From contig JANLFP010000001.1 of NCBI GenBank assembly GCA_024655905.1, positions 248,001 to 312,000 of the forward strand: a stretch of DNA of 64,000 nt. Reading direction: 5' to 3'. Below are positions 16,123 through 24,684 of this stretch, in pieces. The notes below the pieces were generated by a model. It was not told the origin of the DNA, did no database searches, and saw only the letters and a program-made list of their open reading frames with translations. Position 1 is the stretch's first letter, and every line of letters starts with the position of its first letter. The position numbers and the translations under genes are program-made. The DNA comes from Tepidanaerobacteraceae bacterium (GTDB lineage Bacteria; Bacillota; Thermosediminibacteria; Thermosediminibacterales; Tepidanaerobacteraceae).

Positions 16123-17226
16123 TCATGAAACCTTGCATTCCGTATAACAGCATTCTTCATAAATCTTGGCTTGTTCCTGACCGCTTAAAAATCTGAAAAC
16201 ACCTTCAGCCAGCGCTTCCATTTCGTTCTCGCCCGGGTACAAGTAAATCGGTGCAATGAAAGATACGCGTTCTTTAAGAAGGTTGACAAAACGCTCCGAA
16301 TAGGCAAGGCTGCCCGTCAGAGCAATGGCTTGAACATCGCCCTTCAAAACGGCGGCGGCGCTTCCGATTTCCTTGGAAACCTGATAAGCCATGGCCTCAT
16401 AGACTTCCCTCGCTTTCTCGTCTCCTTTATCGATTCGCTCTTCGACTTCCTGGCAGTTGTTTGTGCCCAGATAAGCGACCAGGCCGCCTTTTCCTGTCAG
16501 CATCTGAAGAATCTCCTTTTCTGTATACTTGCCAGAAAAACACAATCTCACCAGATCTGCAGTCGGAAGACTTCCTGCTCTTTCAGGAGAAAAAGGACCG
16601 TCGCCATCCAGAGAATTATTAGCATCAATGACTTTCCCTTTTTTATGAGCTCCTACCGAAATGCCTCCCCCCAGGTGGACCACTATCATATTTATTTCTT
16701 CATACTTTTTCCCCAGTTTTTCAGCTATTTTTTTTGCGGTGGCTTTGGAGTTTAATGCATGAAAACTGCTCATTCTTCGTATTATTGGCAATCCCGAATA
16801 CCTTGCCAAATTGCAGAATTCATCCGTAACCGGCGGATCCACCGTAAGCACCGGAATACCCAGCTCTTTCCCCAAATCCAGGGCAATGGCGCAGCCCACG
16901 TTGGTGGGATGGGTGCCGTACCTCCGACTTTTCATATCCATGATCATTTTTTCGTCTATAAAATATATTCCGCCCGGTATCGGCTTTGTATTGCCTCCCC
17001 GGCTGGCAACAGCACAAAGCGAGGTCAGGCCTACATTCTTTTCTTTAAGTTTTTCAAGTATTATATTTTTCCTGTAATCATATTGATCCCATATATCTGC
17101 AAATTTTTTTATTTCATCTGCCGAATGCTTCACCGATTCCTTGAATATCGCTTCGCCATCTTGAAATACCGCTATTTTGGTAGAAGTGGAACCAAGATTT
17201 AATACCAAAATTCTTTTTGCGGACAT
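16123..17226 (-). CDS. buk: Butyrate kinase (acyl phosphate to ATP)
   Basis: The 367-residue product belongs to the acetokinase/ASKHA family and has the Buk set: LVLNLGSTSTKIAVF (phosphate loop), RRYGTHPTNVGC, MIVVHLGGGISVGAHKKG, and the Buk-typical NNSLDGDGPFSPERAGSLP. It phosphorylates ADP with butyryl or branched-chain acyl phosphate. ATG 17226 is chosen because AGGGGTG is 6 nt upstream; longer in-frame starts lack a site. Ptb follows directly. Upstream comes the second TRAP set at a distance of 188 bp, with no terminator recognised between. Confidence 0.93.
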   Translation of the reverse strand: MSAKRILVLNLGSTSTKIAVFQDGEAIFKESVKHSADEIKKFADIWDQYDYRKNIILEKLKEKNVGLTSLCAVASRGGNTKPIPGGIYFIDEKMIMDMKSRRYGTHPTNVGCAIALDLGKELGIPVLTVDPPVTDEFCNLARYSGLPIIRRMSSFHALNSKATAKKIAEKLGKKYEEINMIVVHLGGGISVGAHKKGKVIDANNSLDGDGPFSPERAGSLPTADLVRLCFSGKYTEKEILQMLTGKGGLVAYLGTNNCQEVEERIDKGDEKAREVYEAMAYQVSKEIGSAAAVLKGDVQAIALTGSLAYSERFVNLLKERVSFIAPIYLYPGENEMEALAEGVFRFLSGQEQAKIYEECCYTECKVS

Positions 17227-17414
17227 CGAATCACCCCTATTCTCTTCAATAAATACCGTTTTAAGACTAATTTTAAATAATATTATCATAATTTTTATCT
17301 ATTACTCAAACTTTATAACGTGCTTGATGAAAGCATGGTTCATTCTGTATTAAGTCGTTTAAGTCATTCACTTCAATTATTAATATAAAATAAGTGATAT
17401 CCTATAAATTCAAC

Positions 17415-18677
17415 CTAAAGCATGAACATTACTGTTTTTGGTATATATGTTATTATGAGCAAAGCGATAACCATGGCTATAAAAAATGGTGCAATTTTTG
17501 CCGAAATTCTTTGTATGCTTGTATTGCCAACGCTGGAGGTCGTAAACAAGACAACGCCAAAGGGCGGCGTCATCAGACCTATTGCCAGATTTACGGTCAT
17601 GATTATGCCAAAATGCACCGGGTTAATTCCCAATTTAGTTATAATGGGCCATAATAAAGGCACTGTAATGACCTGGATGGAGCCGCTTTCCAAAAAGCAT
17701 CCCGCAATTAACAAAATTACGTTGATAATCATCAGAAGCAGGATTGGGCTGTTCGATACGGACAAAAAGCTTTCCATAATCTGCTGGGGGACTCGCTCAA
17801 TGGTTAGCACCCATGCGAAAAGAGCCGCATTGGAAATAATGAATAAAATTCTAACCGAAGTTTTGGCAGATATAATAAAAACATTGAGAATATCGTTCCA
17901 GGACATTTCTTTGTAAATATATCTGCCGACTACAATGGCATATGCTACTGCCACTACTGCCGATTCTGTTGGCGTAAAAATTCCGCCGAATACGCCGCCT
18001 ATGAGGATTAACGGAGTGCCCAAAGCCCAAATCGCATCTTTGAAGGCGTTCCAGATATTTTTTAAATCAAAGGGAATTTCCTCTCCTTTATAATTCTTTT
18101 TCTTGGACATCCAGACGGAAACTATAATCAAAGCAAGCCCGGTTATTATACCCGCAGGTATCCCCGCTTTATATAAATCCGATATGGACGTTCCGGAAAG
18201 AACTCCGATTATTACAAAAGAAATACTAGGCGGGATAATGACGCCGATTGGCGCAGCCGATGCCACCACTGCAGAGGCAAAATCAGTATCATACCCTCTC
18301 TTCACCATGGCCGGTATCATAATGCTTCCCAGAGCAGCAGCAGTAGCTACACCGCTGCCGGATATTGCCGCAAAAAACATGCATCCCAAAATCGTGACAA
18401 TTGCTAGTCCTCCTGTTGCATTTCCAATAATGGAGTTGGCCAAGCGCACCAGTCTTTTTGCCAGTCCTCCTATATTCATGAGATCGCCGGCCAGAACAAA
18501 AAATGGGATGGCCAGAATTGCTGCCATATCAATGCCTGCAAATAATCGCTGTATAATGATTAAAGGTTTTATCCCCGAAGCAAGTATATATAGGACAGAA
18601 GACAAACCAACTGTCACAGCGATTGGAAAGCCAAGGAATAAAAATAAAAGAGCAGACAATAAAAATATGGTTATCAT
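17415..18677 (-). CDS. dctM: TRAP transporter large permease (DctM), second set
   Basis: A 420-residue membrane protein with about 12 hydrophobic segments. Signature blocks: AILAIPFFVLAGDLMNIGG, FFAAISGSGVATAAALGSIM, APIGVIIPPSISFVIIGV, FTPTESAVVAVAYA and NLAIGLMTPPFGV. Start ATG 18677 follows AAGGGGGGAG and overlaps dctQ by 4 bp. The IGVIIPPSI motif and length are normal. It is only distantly like the DctM at 10.5 kb, so the two sets probably carry different acids. A branched-chain or 2-oxo acid would fit the genes around it (inference). Confidence 0.92.
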   Translation of the reverse strand: MITIFLLSALLFLFLGFPIAVTVGLSSVLYILASGIKPLIIIQRLFAGIDMAAILAIPFFVLAGDLMNIGGLAKRLVRLANSIIGNATGGLAIVTILGCMFFAAISGSGVATAAALGSIMIPAMVKRGYDTDFASAVVASAAPIGVIIPPSISFVIIGVLSGTSISDLYKAGIPAGIITGLALIIVSVWMSKKKNYKGEEIPFDLKNIWNAFKDAIWALGTPLILIGGVFGGIFTPTESAVVAVAYAIVVGRYIYKEMSWNDILNVFIISAKTSVRILFIISNAALFAWVLTIERVPQQIMESFLSVSNSPILLLMIINVILLIAGCFLESGSIQVITVPLLWPIITKLGINPVHFGIIMTVNLAIGLMTPPFGVVLFTTSSVGNTSIQRISAKIAPFFIAMVIALLIITYIPKTVMFML

Positions 18678-19150
18678 CTTTCTCCCCCCTTGATGCTGTC
18701 GTATATTTTGATTATCAAATGGATTACCATGAATATGGTGCTCAAGGGGATTACAGCATATATAACGCTCATGGGAAGACCCATGGCAGGAGACTTTTGC
18801 GTTTGGGCGAGATTTAAAGCAAGAATTGCGAGGTAGGTTATAATCACATAAAAAATTATTGTAAAAATATATTGAATTAGATGCAGCCATTTTTTTGTAT
18901 AGGGAAAAATATCTTCTATTAGAGTCATGCTAATCTGCGAACCTTCTTTAGTCAATACGGCAGCGCCGATATACGTCATGGCTATCATCAGATAGCGGAC
19001 CAATTCTTCCGCCCACGGCAATCCGGTATGAAAAAAATACCTCAATACTACCTGCCCGAAATATAGAACAAACATGGCTATAAAAAATACTGTTACTAAA
19101 AACCGGAAGAATTTATCGGATTTTTCGCTAATACGGTATAAAATACCCAT
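18674..19150 (-). CDS. dctQ: TRAP transporter small permease (DctQ), second set
   Basis: The product has 158 residues and four hydrophobic segments, with QVVLRYFFHTGLPWAEELVRYLMI, the usual DctQ region, and TKEGSQISMTLIEDIFP. Start ATG 19150 has AAGGAG 6 nt upstream. It lies between dctP and dctM and shares a 4 bp overlap with dctM, typical of coupled translation. Confidence 0.9.
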   Translation of the reverse strand: MGILYRISEKSDKFFRFLVTVFFIAMFVLYFGQVVLRYFFHTGLPWAEELVRYLMIAMTYIGAAVLTKEGSQISMTLIEDIFPYTKKWLHLIQYIFTIIFYVIITYLAILALNLAQTQKSPAMGLPMSVIYAVIPLSTIFMVIHLIIKIYDSIKGGER

Positions 19151-19246
19151 TTAGGCATCTCCTTTTTCCGGATAATTGGTTTTGCAAGAATAGGCTGGCA
19201 GAATTGACTTTCTGCCAACCTAACCATTAATAAAAACTCAATTTTT

Positions 19247-20296
19247 TTATTCCATTTCTTGTATCGGTTTTATATATTTATCGCCATTTTTGGCAATCCA
19301 ATCATCCACAACAGGTTTCGTAACTTTTGCAAAAGCTTCTCTGTCGACGTCATCATTGATTTCCATGCCTTTTTCCTGCAATTGCTTTATGAATCCAGCC
19401 TCACTTTCTCTCTGCAATTTCGTTTGGGTTTCCTGTGCTGCCAGAGCTGCTTCTCTGAATATCTTCTGGTCTTCGGCTGGCATCTTATCCCAGGTAGCCT
19501 TGCTTATTGTTACAATTCCCCATGCCGACATATGCTGGGTTAGAGAGAAATATTTCTGCACTTCGTAAAATCTTTCATATATATTGACAGCCGGAGTATT
19601 TTCTTGTGCATCGATGGTCTTCTGCTGCAAAGCCGTATAAACCTCTCCCGCTGCCATGGCAATAACTGTTCCTCCAAAAAGTTTAAAGGTGTTTACAAAA
19701 ACTGGGCTTTCAATAACCCTAATCTTGATGTCTTTCAAATCTTCAGGCACCCTGATCGGGTGTTTAGAATTAGTAATGCTTCTGAACCCTCTCGGCAGCA
19801 CGGCCAAATTTATCAAACCGGCTTTCTCTCCCTCCTTCAAAAGCTCTTGCAGCGCATCTGATTTGGCATACTTTTCTATATGGTCCCAGCTTTTAAACAC
19901 GTAGGGCAAGTCTAATACTCCCAGAGCCGGAACAAAGTTTACCATGGGCGAACTGGTCACAACGCCGGCATCAACGTTTCCATACTGCATGGCTTCGATG
20001 ATTTCCCTGTCTCCGCCCAACTGCCTGGCAGGATATATCTGAATGACGTACCGGCCGTTTGTTCTTTTTTCTACTTCCTCTTTAAATCTTTCAGCCATCA
20101 AATTGTATTCGTTTTCCAGCGAACCTATATGACCCAGTTTAAGAACTTTTGGTTCCTGTTTGCTCTCGGTATTGGCTGCAGAATTGCCTGATTGATTGTT
20201 GGACTCGCCGGGCGATTTTGCTCCCGAACAGGCTGCAGTGAATAAAACTGTCAATGTCAATAGTATGGCCAAATAAACATAATGTCTTTTTCTCAT
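19247..20296 (-). CDS. dctP: TRAP transporter solute-binding lipoprotein (DctP), second set
   Basis: A 349-residue binding protein with lipoprotein signal (hydrophobic 6-20, lipobox TAAC, C23) and a Ser/Asn/Gln-rich linker. Family blocks: VLKLGHIGSLENEYNLMAERFKEEVEKRTNGRYVIQIYPARQLGGDREIIEAMQYGNVDAGV and IKIRVIESPVFVNTFKLFGGTVIAMAAGEVYTALQQKTIDAQEN, with the substrate-binding arginine in IRVIE. Start ATG 20296 follows GGGAGGG. It comes 50 bp after the ketopantoate-reductase-type gene and starts the dctPQM set. Confidence 0.93.
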   Translation of the reverse strand: MRKRHYVYLAILLTLTVLFTAACSGAKSPGESNNQSGNSAANTESKQEPKVLKLGHIGSLENEYNLMAERFKEEVEKRTNGRYVIQIYPARQLGGDREIIEAMQYGNVDAGVVTSSPMVNFVPALGVLDLPYVFKSWDHIEKYAKSDALQELLKEGEKAGLINLAVLPRGFRSITNSKHPIRVPEDLKDIKIRVIESPVFVNTFKLFGGTVIAMAAGEVYTALQQKTIDAQENTPAVNIYERFYEVQKYFSLTQHMSAWGIVTISKATWDKMPAEDQKIFREAALAAQETQTKLQRESEAGFIKQLQEKGMEINDDVDREAFAKVTKPVVDDWIAKNGDKYIKPIQEME

Positions 20297-20346
20297 GTTT
20301 TTTCCCTCCCGTAAATTTTCACTTTAATGAAATGCCTGCAAATTTT

Positions 20347-21291
20347 TCACCGCTGAATTTCTGCACTTGCCTGACTGCCGTAAGTCTTTTCCTGAATTTT
20401 CACGAGACAGTAAAGAGTTTCCGTAACAGGGATGCTCAAGCCAATTGTTTTTGCCTCTCTCGCAACAGCTCCATTTAGCGAATCAATTTCCGTGGGACGT
20501 TTTGCCAAAATATCCTGAAGCATAGAGCTTTTATGATTAGGATGATTTGCTAATGCATTCTCTACAGCAGCTATTACTCTTTCCTGTTTTGCCCGTATTC
20601 CTTTTTTATTGGCGACCATTATCACCTCCTCAACAACTTTTTTTGCCAATTCAACGCCTTCAGGCACAGAGGCAATTCCACCATTTGTCAAATATGTCGC
20701 GGCGCCTATCGAGTTCAAAGATACATTAAAGGCCACCTTTTCCCATATATCGCAAAAAATATCAGGCGAGATTTCACAGGGCAAACCAGCTTCATTAAAT
20801 GCTTTACATACCGCCCCAAGCATATGGTGAGTTTTGCCGTCGGCTGACATAATTTTTGATTTGCCTTTTCCGATAGAACGAATATGACCCGGCGCTACCA
20901 TATCGCTGGGGTGATTTGTCATGCCGATTATTATTTTTGACAATTCAACGAATTTGTTTATCTTTTCCAGGTTTCCGAGGCCATTCTGAAGTGTCAATAT
21001 ATATGTGTTGTCACCGATTAAATGCCGGATTGATTTCATTGCTTCTTCAGTATGGTAAGTTTTCGTGAAAACCAATATGAGTTCTGCTTTTTCTTCAACT
21101 TCGCTGGCATATCTGGCAGGAATTCTTACCCTTTTTGGCCCTGTATCCGTTTCTATCATCAGGCCATTGCTGTTGATGGTGTCGACTTGGATTTGTGATA
21201 CATCTATCAGCGTCACATCATGGCCATTTAATTTCAGCAAGCCGCCAAACAGGCATCCCATCGCTCCTGCTCCAACCACAAATATATTCAT
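20347..21291 (-). CDS. Ketopantoate reductase family (ApbA/PanE) 2-oxoacid reductase
   Basis: A 314-residue NAD(P)-dependent reductase. The N-terminal Rossmann motif is VVGAGAMGCLFGGLL (GxGxxG), followed by KTYHTEEAM, LQNGLGNLE, a catalytic lysine/asparagine region IWEKVAFNVSLNSIGAATYL and KSSMLQDILAKRPTEIDSLNGAV at the C-terminal domain, all as in PanE. PanE reduces 2-dehydropantoate; relatives reduce other branched 2-oxo acids. Its place between a 2-oxoacid:ferredoxin oxidoreductase and a TRAP transporter suggests a role in 2-oxoacid/2-hydroxyacid exchange more than in CoA synthesis (inference). ATG 21291 is preferred over TTG 21306 for spacing from GCAGGTGA. Confidence 0.85.
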   Translation of the reverse strand: MNIFVVGAGAMGCLFGGLLKLNGHDVTLIDVSQIQVDTINSNGLMIETDTGPKRVRIPARYASEVEEKAELILVFTKTYHTEEAMKSIRHLIGDNTYILTLQNGLGNLEKINKFVELSKIIIGMTNHPSDMVAPGHIRSIGKGKSKIMSADGKTHHMLGAVCKAFNEAGLPCEISPDIFCDIWEKVAFNVSLNSIGAATYLTNGGIASVPEGVELAKKVVEEVIMVANKKGIRAKQERVIAAVENALANHPNHKSSMLQDILAKRPTEIDSLNGAVAREAKTIGLSIPVTETLYCLVKIQEKTYGSQASAEIQR

Positions 21292-21314
21292 TTTTTCACC
21301 TGCCAATTGCTTTT

Positions 21315-21455
21315 TAATTATCTTTGATTCAAGTGTAGATAGTCACTCTACCGCAAGAGATGGCCCTGCACCTCAATTCATCATCTTGCCGCTTTTGAGT
21401 TTGGAGCAAGCGGCGGCGGCCTCGCTAAACGTACAACTCAGCCATCTCTGACAGC
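21315..21455 (-). other. Structured intergenic region, possible cis-regulatory RNA
   Basis: No gene is seen in about 195 bp. On the minus strand AGAGATGGC (21449-21441) and GCCATCTCT (21364-21356) can close a long helix. Inside it GCCGCTT and AAGCGGC make a second stem, and GTAGA/TCTAC a third lies downstream. G+C is high for an intergenic stretch here. I could not match it to a riboswitch class I know. The beginning resembles a serine-type tRNA D-arm, but no T-arm follows. It precedes the PanE-family gene by about 25-165 nt and could control the panE-TRAP genes. Confidence 0.45.
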
Positions 21456-21488
21456 CAACTTAGTTTTTACACTAAAATCATCTTTAGA

Positions 21489-22364
21489 TTAATTCAGCTT
21501 TGCTTTCTCAATAAACCTAGCATAATGATCCCTTACTTGAATCTGCAGCTGCGCTATATCATGCTCTTTCAGATTATTAAACCTTCCCTGAGCCTTCAGA
21601 TAGGCTCCCACCGGCTTGAGTTCTTTCAGCGGCTTATTTATCACCCATTTGCCGTTTTCAAATTCGCACAGTATCCAGCAGCCTGTTTCAACCGCAGCCC
21701 TGGCAATCTCTATGGTCTTTGCCGGGTCATATCGCCACCCCGTGGGGCAAGGGGCATGAATGTGCAGCAAAGAAGGCCCATCCGTTTCTTTTGCTTTTTT
21801 TACTTTCTTCCGCAAATCCGTCAGATATGCTACAGACGCAGTGGCGGCATAAGGAATATCATGTGCAGCGGCAATGCCCACAAGGTCTTTTCTCTTTGTC
21901 GGTTTGCCGGCAGGCGTTGTAGTGGTGCTCGCCCCGAGAGGAGTAGAGCTGCTGCCCTGGATACCGGTGTTCATATATGCCTCATTGTCATAGCAAACAT
22001 ATATTACCTTTTCCATTCTTTCCATCATCCCGGAAAGGGACTGCAAGCCGATATCCACCGTTCCGCCATCTCCGGCAAATCCCAATACCGTCGTATGGGT
22101 ATTGCCCTGGGCGAGCAATCCCCTTTTAATTCCGGTGCAGCAAGCGGCAGTGGCTTCCAACGTCATCTGGGCTCCGGGGATTTTCACAGCCGTTTCTTTG
22201 CCATATCCGGAAAATAAGGCCGAACATCCGGGGGGAATGACGATTATCGTATCTTCTCCCAAAACATCCAGAACATTTCTAAAAATAAGCTCCAGGGCAC
22301 ATCCCGCGCAGGCGCTGACCCCATGGGACACCAGCCCCTTCGATTCAGCATTTATCTTATACAA
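21489..22364 (-). CDS. porB: 2-oxoacid:ferredoxin oxidoreductase, beta (TPP-binding) subunit
   Basis: The 291-residue subunit carries the thiamine diphosphate site: GFAGDGGTVDIGLQSLSG (GDGG...) and CYDNEAYMNTGIQGS (the DN-AYMNTG motif). Cysteines C19 and C22 (SACAGCALEL) and C48 region (PPGCSALFSG) bind a 4Fe-4S cluster in this family. Together with alpha, gamma and delta it decarboxylates a 2-oxo acid with CoA to acyl-CoA, reducing ferredoxin. Pyruvate or 2-oxoisovalerate are both possible; the ptb-buk genes nearby favour branched-chain acids. Start is TTG 22364 with GGGAGGTG upstream; it overlaps the alpha gene by 8 bp. Confidence 0.92.
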   Translation of the reverse strand: MYKINAESKGLVSHGVSACAGCALELIFRNVLDVLGEDTIIVIPPGCSALFSGYGKETAVKIPGAQMTLEATAACCTGIKRGLLAQGNTHTTVLGFAGDGGTVDIGLQSLSGMMERMEKVIYVCYDNEAYMNTGIQGSSSTPLGASTTTTPAGKPTKRKDLVGIAAAHDIPYAATASVAYLTDLRKKVKKAKETDGPSLLHIHAPCPTGWRYDPAKTIEIARAAVETGCWILCEFENGKWVINKPLKELKPVGAYLKAQGRFNNLKEHDIAQLQIQVRDHYARFIEKAKLN

Positions 22365-23562
22365 CTTTCAGCACCTCCCGAATCTCCATGGCATTGTCTT
22401 TAACATCTATCCAGTTTGTATGGAGGATTCTCTTGCCTTTATATATATCAAGCAATTCATTGAATATTTTTTCTATGGTTGTTTCAGGAACATCTCTCCC
22501 TCCGAGCCCGCCTACATATCCTCTGATATCGATATCCAGCCCCCTGAGAGCAGCACATACCTCGGTCCATACGGGCCCGCCCTGAGCGCCCAAACCCGCG
22601 CTTCTGTCGAATACTCCAACAACTTTCTTTGCTTTTAGAGCTTCTCTTATTTGTTTGAAAGGAAACGGCCTATACACAACAATCTTGAGGACCCCGACCC
22701 TAAGTCCCCTCTTTCTCATTTCATTTGCCACATGTTTGGCTGTGCCCGACATGGATCCCAGTGCAACCAACACCGCATCCGCATCCTCTGTCATATATTC
22801 CTCAATAATACTGGATTTTCTTCCAAAAATCCGATAGAATTCATCCTGGACTTCGGCGATGACATCAACGGCGTTATCCATTGCCACTTTTTGCTGATAT
22901 TTTAATTCGGTAAAATCTTCAGGCGGCGTCAAATCGCATATGAACATGGGATCTTCCGTGTTTAAATAGGTATTTTTGGGTATATATTCACCGATGAATT
23001 GGTCTACCAATTTCTGGTCATAAACTTCAACTTTCTGCATGGAATGCGAAAGGAAGAATCCATCCAGGCATACCATGGCCGGCAGCAGTACTTTTTCATG
23101 CTCCGCTATTTTATAGGCCATGATCATCAAATCCAAAACATCCTGCACATTTTGGCAGTAAAACTGAAGCCAGCCGCTGTCGCGGACAGACATGGCATCG
23201 CTATGGTCGCACCAGAGGCTCCAGGGTGCTACCAATGCCCGGTTTACCACAGGCATGACGATTGGGACCCTGCATCCCGCCGCCAATCCCACGACTTCGC
23301 TCATCAAAGCCAAACCCACCGAAGACGTGGCTGTAGCGGCTCTTACACCGGTCAACTGAGCAGCAGCGGCTGCAGACATGGCCGTATGCTCCGACTCGAC
23401 TCTAATGTATTCGGCGTCGAGTTCTCCCTTGGCCACCAATTCAGACAATTTTTCAGCGATCGAACTTTGAGGAGTGATGGGATAAGCCGAAACAACCTTA
23501 ACTCTGGCAAGTTTCATGGCTTCAACTGCAGCACCATTTCCATCAAGCATTTTGTAGGTCAT
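22357..23562 (-). CDS. porA: 2-oxoacid:ferredoxin oxidoreductase, alpha subunit
   Basis: A 401-residue subunit with the POR alpha pattern: MLDGNGAAVEAMKLARVKVVSAYPITPQSSIAEKL at the N-terminus (the YPITPxS motif), VESEHTAMSAAAAAQLTGVRAATATSS (substrate-site region), and the transketolase-C-like ILKIVVYRPFPFKQI, FDRSAGLGAQGGPVWTEV and YVGGLGGRDVP near the end. ATG 23562 with AGGAAAA upstream is the family start, overlapping the delta gene by 20 bp. The operon order is gamma-delta-alpha-beta. Confidence 0.93.
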   Translation of the reverse strand: MTYKMLDGNGAAVEAMKLARVKVVSAYPITPQSSIAEKLSELVAKGELDAEYIRVESEHTAMSAAAAAQLTGVRAATATSSVGLALMSEVVGLAAGCRVPIVMPVVNRALVAPWSLWCDHSDAMSVRDSGWLQFYCQNVQDVLDLMIMAYKIAEHEKVLLPAMVCLDGFFLSHSMQKVEVYDQKLVDQFIGEYIPKNTYLNTEDPMFICDLTPPEDFTELKYQQKVAMDNAVDVIAEVQDEFYRIFGRKSSIIEEYMTEDADAVLVALGSMSGTAKHVANEMRKRGLRVGVLKIVVYRPFPFKQIREALKAKKVVGVFDRSAGLGAQGGPVWTEVCAALRGLDIDIRGYVGGLGGRDVPETTIEKIFNELLDIYKGKRILHTNWIDVKDNAMEIREVLKVV

Positions 23563-23845
23563 TTTTCCTCGCGCTCCTCTCGTCAACCATTTCAATGCAG
23601 CCCACGGGGCATTCATTGGCACAAATGCCGCAGCCCTTGCAGTAATAGTAATCTATGACAACACATTCTCTTTCATCTTTAAATATATCGATGATGTTGG
23701 CCGGGCAATATCTGGCACAGGTTCCGCATTTAATACAATCTTCAAATTTTACTACCGGACGTTCTATTCTCCAGCTCCCGGTATTGGCGCTGTCAAAGAT
23801 TGTGGCCACTGGCCCCAACACTTTACAGCTTTTTAACGTTTTCAT
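23543..23845 (-). CDS. porD: 2-oxoacid:ferredoxin oxidoreductase, delta (2x4Fe-4S ferredoxin) subunit
   Basis: A 100-residue ferredoxin-like subunit with two complete cluster motifs, CIKCGTCARYCP and CKGCGICANECP, which pass electrons from the catalytic subunits to free ferredoxin. The chosen start (MKTLKSCKVL) matches the family N-terminus but has only a weak binding site; an in-frame ATG at 23869 with GGGTGA before it is a real alternative. It overlaps the gamma gene by 23 bp and the alpha gene by 20 bp. Confidence 0.92.
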   Translation of the reverse strand: MKTLKSCKVLGPVATIFDSANTGSWRIERPVVKFEDCIKCGTCARYCPANIIDIFKDERECVVIDYYYCKGCGICANECPVGCIEMVDERSARKNDLQNA

Positions 23846-24377
23846 AGGCTTTTCTGGCCGCCGCTGCATTCATATCACCCGCCTTTTCGCCAAATGATTC
23901 TCTTATGGCCTTTTCAATCGAATCTATTTCAACAACTCCTGTAGCGGCAAGCGCCCCCAGCATGGATCCATTGGGGATGCCTTTGCCTATAACTTCCAGA
24001 GCAATATGGGTAGCGTCTACATAGAAAATTTCGTTGGCGTTGAATATTTTTTTATAACGTTCCAGCATAAAGGGTTCTTCCGAATTCAATACCAAAACTG
24101 TCCCATCATGCTTTCCTGCGCTAACATCCACATGTTTGTCGATGATCGTCTCATCCATGACAACAACTATATCAGGAACATATACAAAAGAATTCATCAG
24201 GATGGGTTCGCTGTCCATGACCACATCTGTAATAACCGGAGCTCCGCGTCTTTCATGACCGTAAGCAGGAACGGTTATGGCATGCATGTCTTCATAAAGG
24301 GAAACGGCTGTAGAAAAGATTTTTGCAGCGGTAACCACCCCTTGCCCGCCTGTTCCAAAAAACTTTAGCTTTTTCAA
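23823..24377 (-). CDS. porG: 2-oxoacid:ferredoxin oxidoreductase, gamma subunit
   Basis: The 184-residue gamma subunit shows FFGTGGQGVVTAAKIFSTAV (GTGGQG), TVPAYGHERRGAPVITDVVMDSEPI (the typical SYGPE-RGG-like block) and SMLGALAATGVVEIDSIEKAI. It is the first gene of the operon. Start is TTG 24377, 7 nt behind GGAGGTG; no better start is near. The LysR gene lies divergently 307 bp away and is a good candidate for its regulator. Confidence 0.92.
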   Translation of the reverse strand: MKKLKFFGTGGQGVVTAAKIFSTAVSLYEDMHAITVPAYGHERRGAPVITDVVMDSEPILMNSFVYVPDIVVVMDETIIDKHVDVSAGKHDGTVLVLNSEEPFMLERYKKIFNANEIFYVDATHIALEVIGKGIPNGSMLGALAATGVVEIDSIEKAIRESFGEKAGDMNAAAARKAYENVKKL

Positions 24378-24684
24378 TATCGCACCTCCAAATGAGTTTT
24401 GATAACTTTTTTTAATAAAATGCCATAAGGTCTGCTAATTTTTTGCAAAAAAGAGTTTATTGTCTAATATATGAGCGTTTCATCGCAATGTAAAAATATT
24501 TATCTTCGAATCTTCTTAGATAATTCTATTACTTATGCGGTTATTTTACAAATATATTTTATCGATTGAATTTATTCACAAATATAATAAATCCATATTT
24601 AACTTTTTTATTTATTATGTTATAATATTCTCTAATGATTATTAATTAAAAATAATAAATCTTAAACAAGGGGAGTTGCTATTT
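24378..24684. promoter_or_regulatory. Divergent control region between porG and lysR
   Basis: About 307 very AT-rich bases without a gene. On the plus strand TTTAAC (24598-24603), 17 bp and TATAAT (24621-24626) make a likely lysR promoter. The porG promoter should lie in 24400-24560 but I cannot point to a convincing one. LysR-type T-N11-A half-sites would be expected here; AT richness makes eye-picking unreliable. Confidence 0.55.

Noticed and set aside
21356-21449. Serine-type tRNA gene in the structured stretch (minus strand AGAGATGGCTGAG)
   Set aside because: No TTC-type T-loop and no matching anticodon arm; listed as a structured RNA candidate instead.
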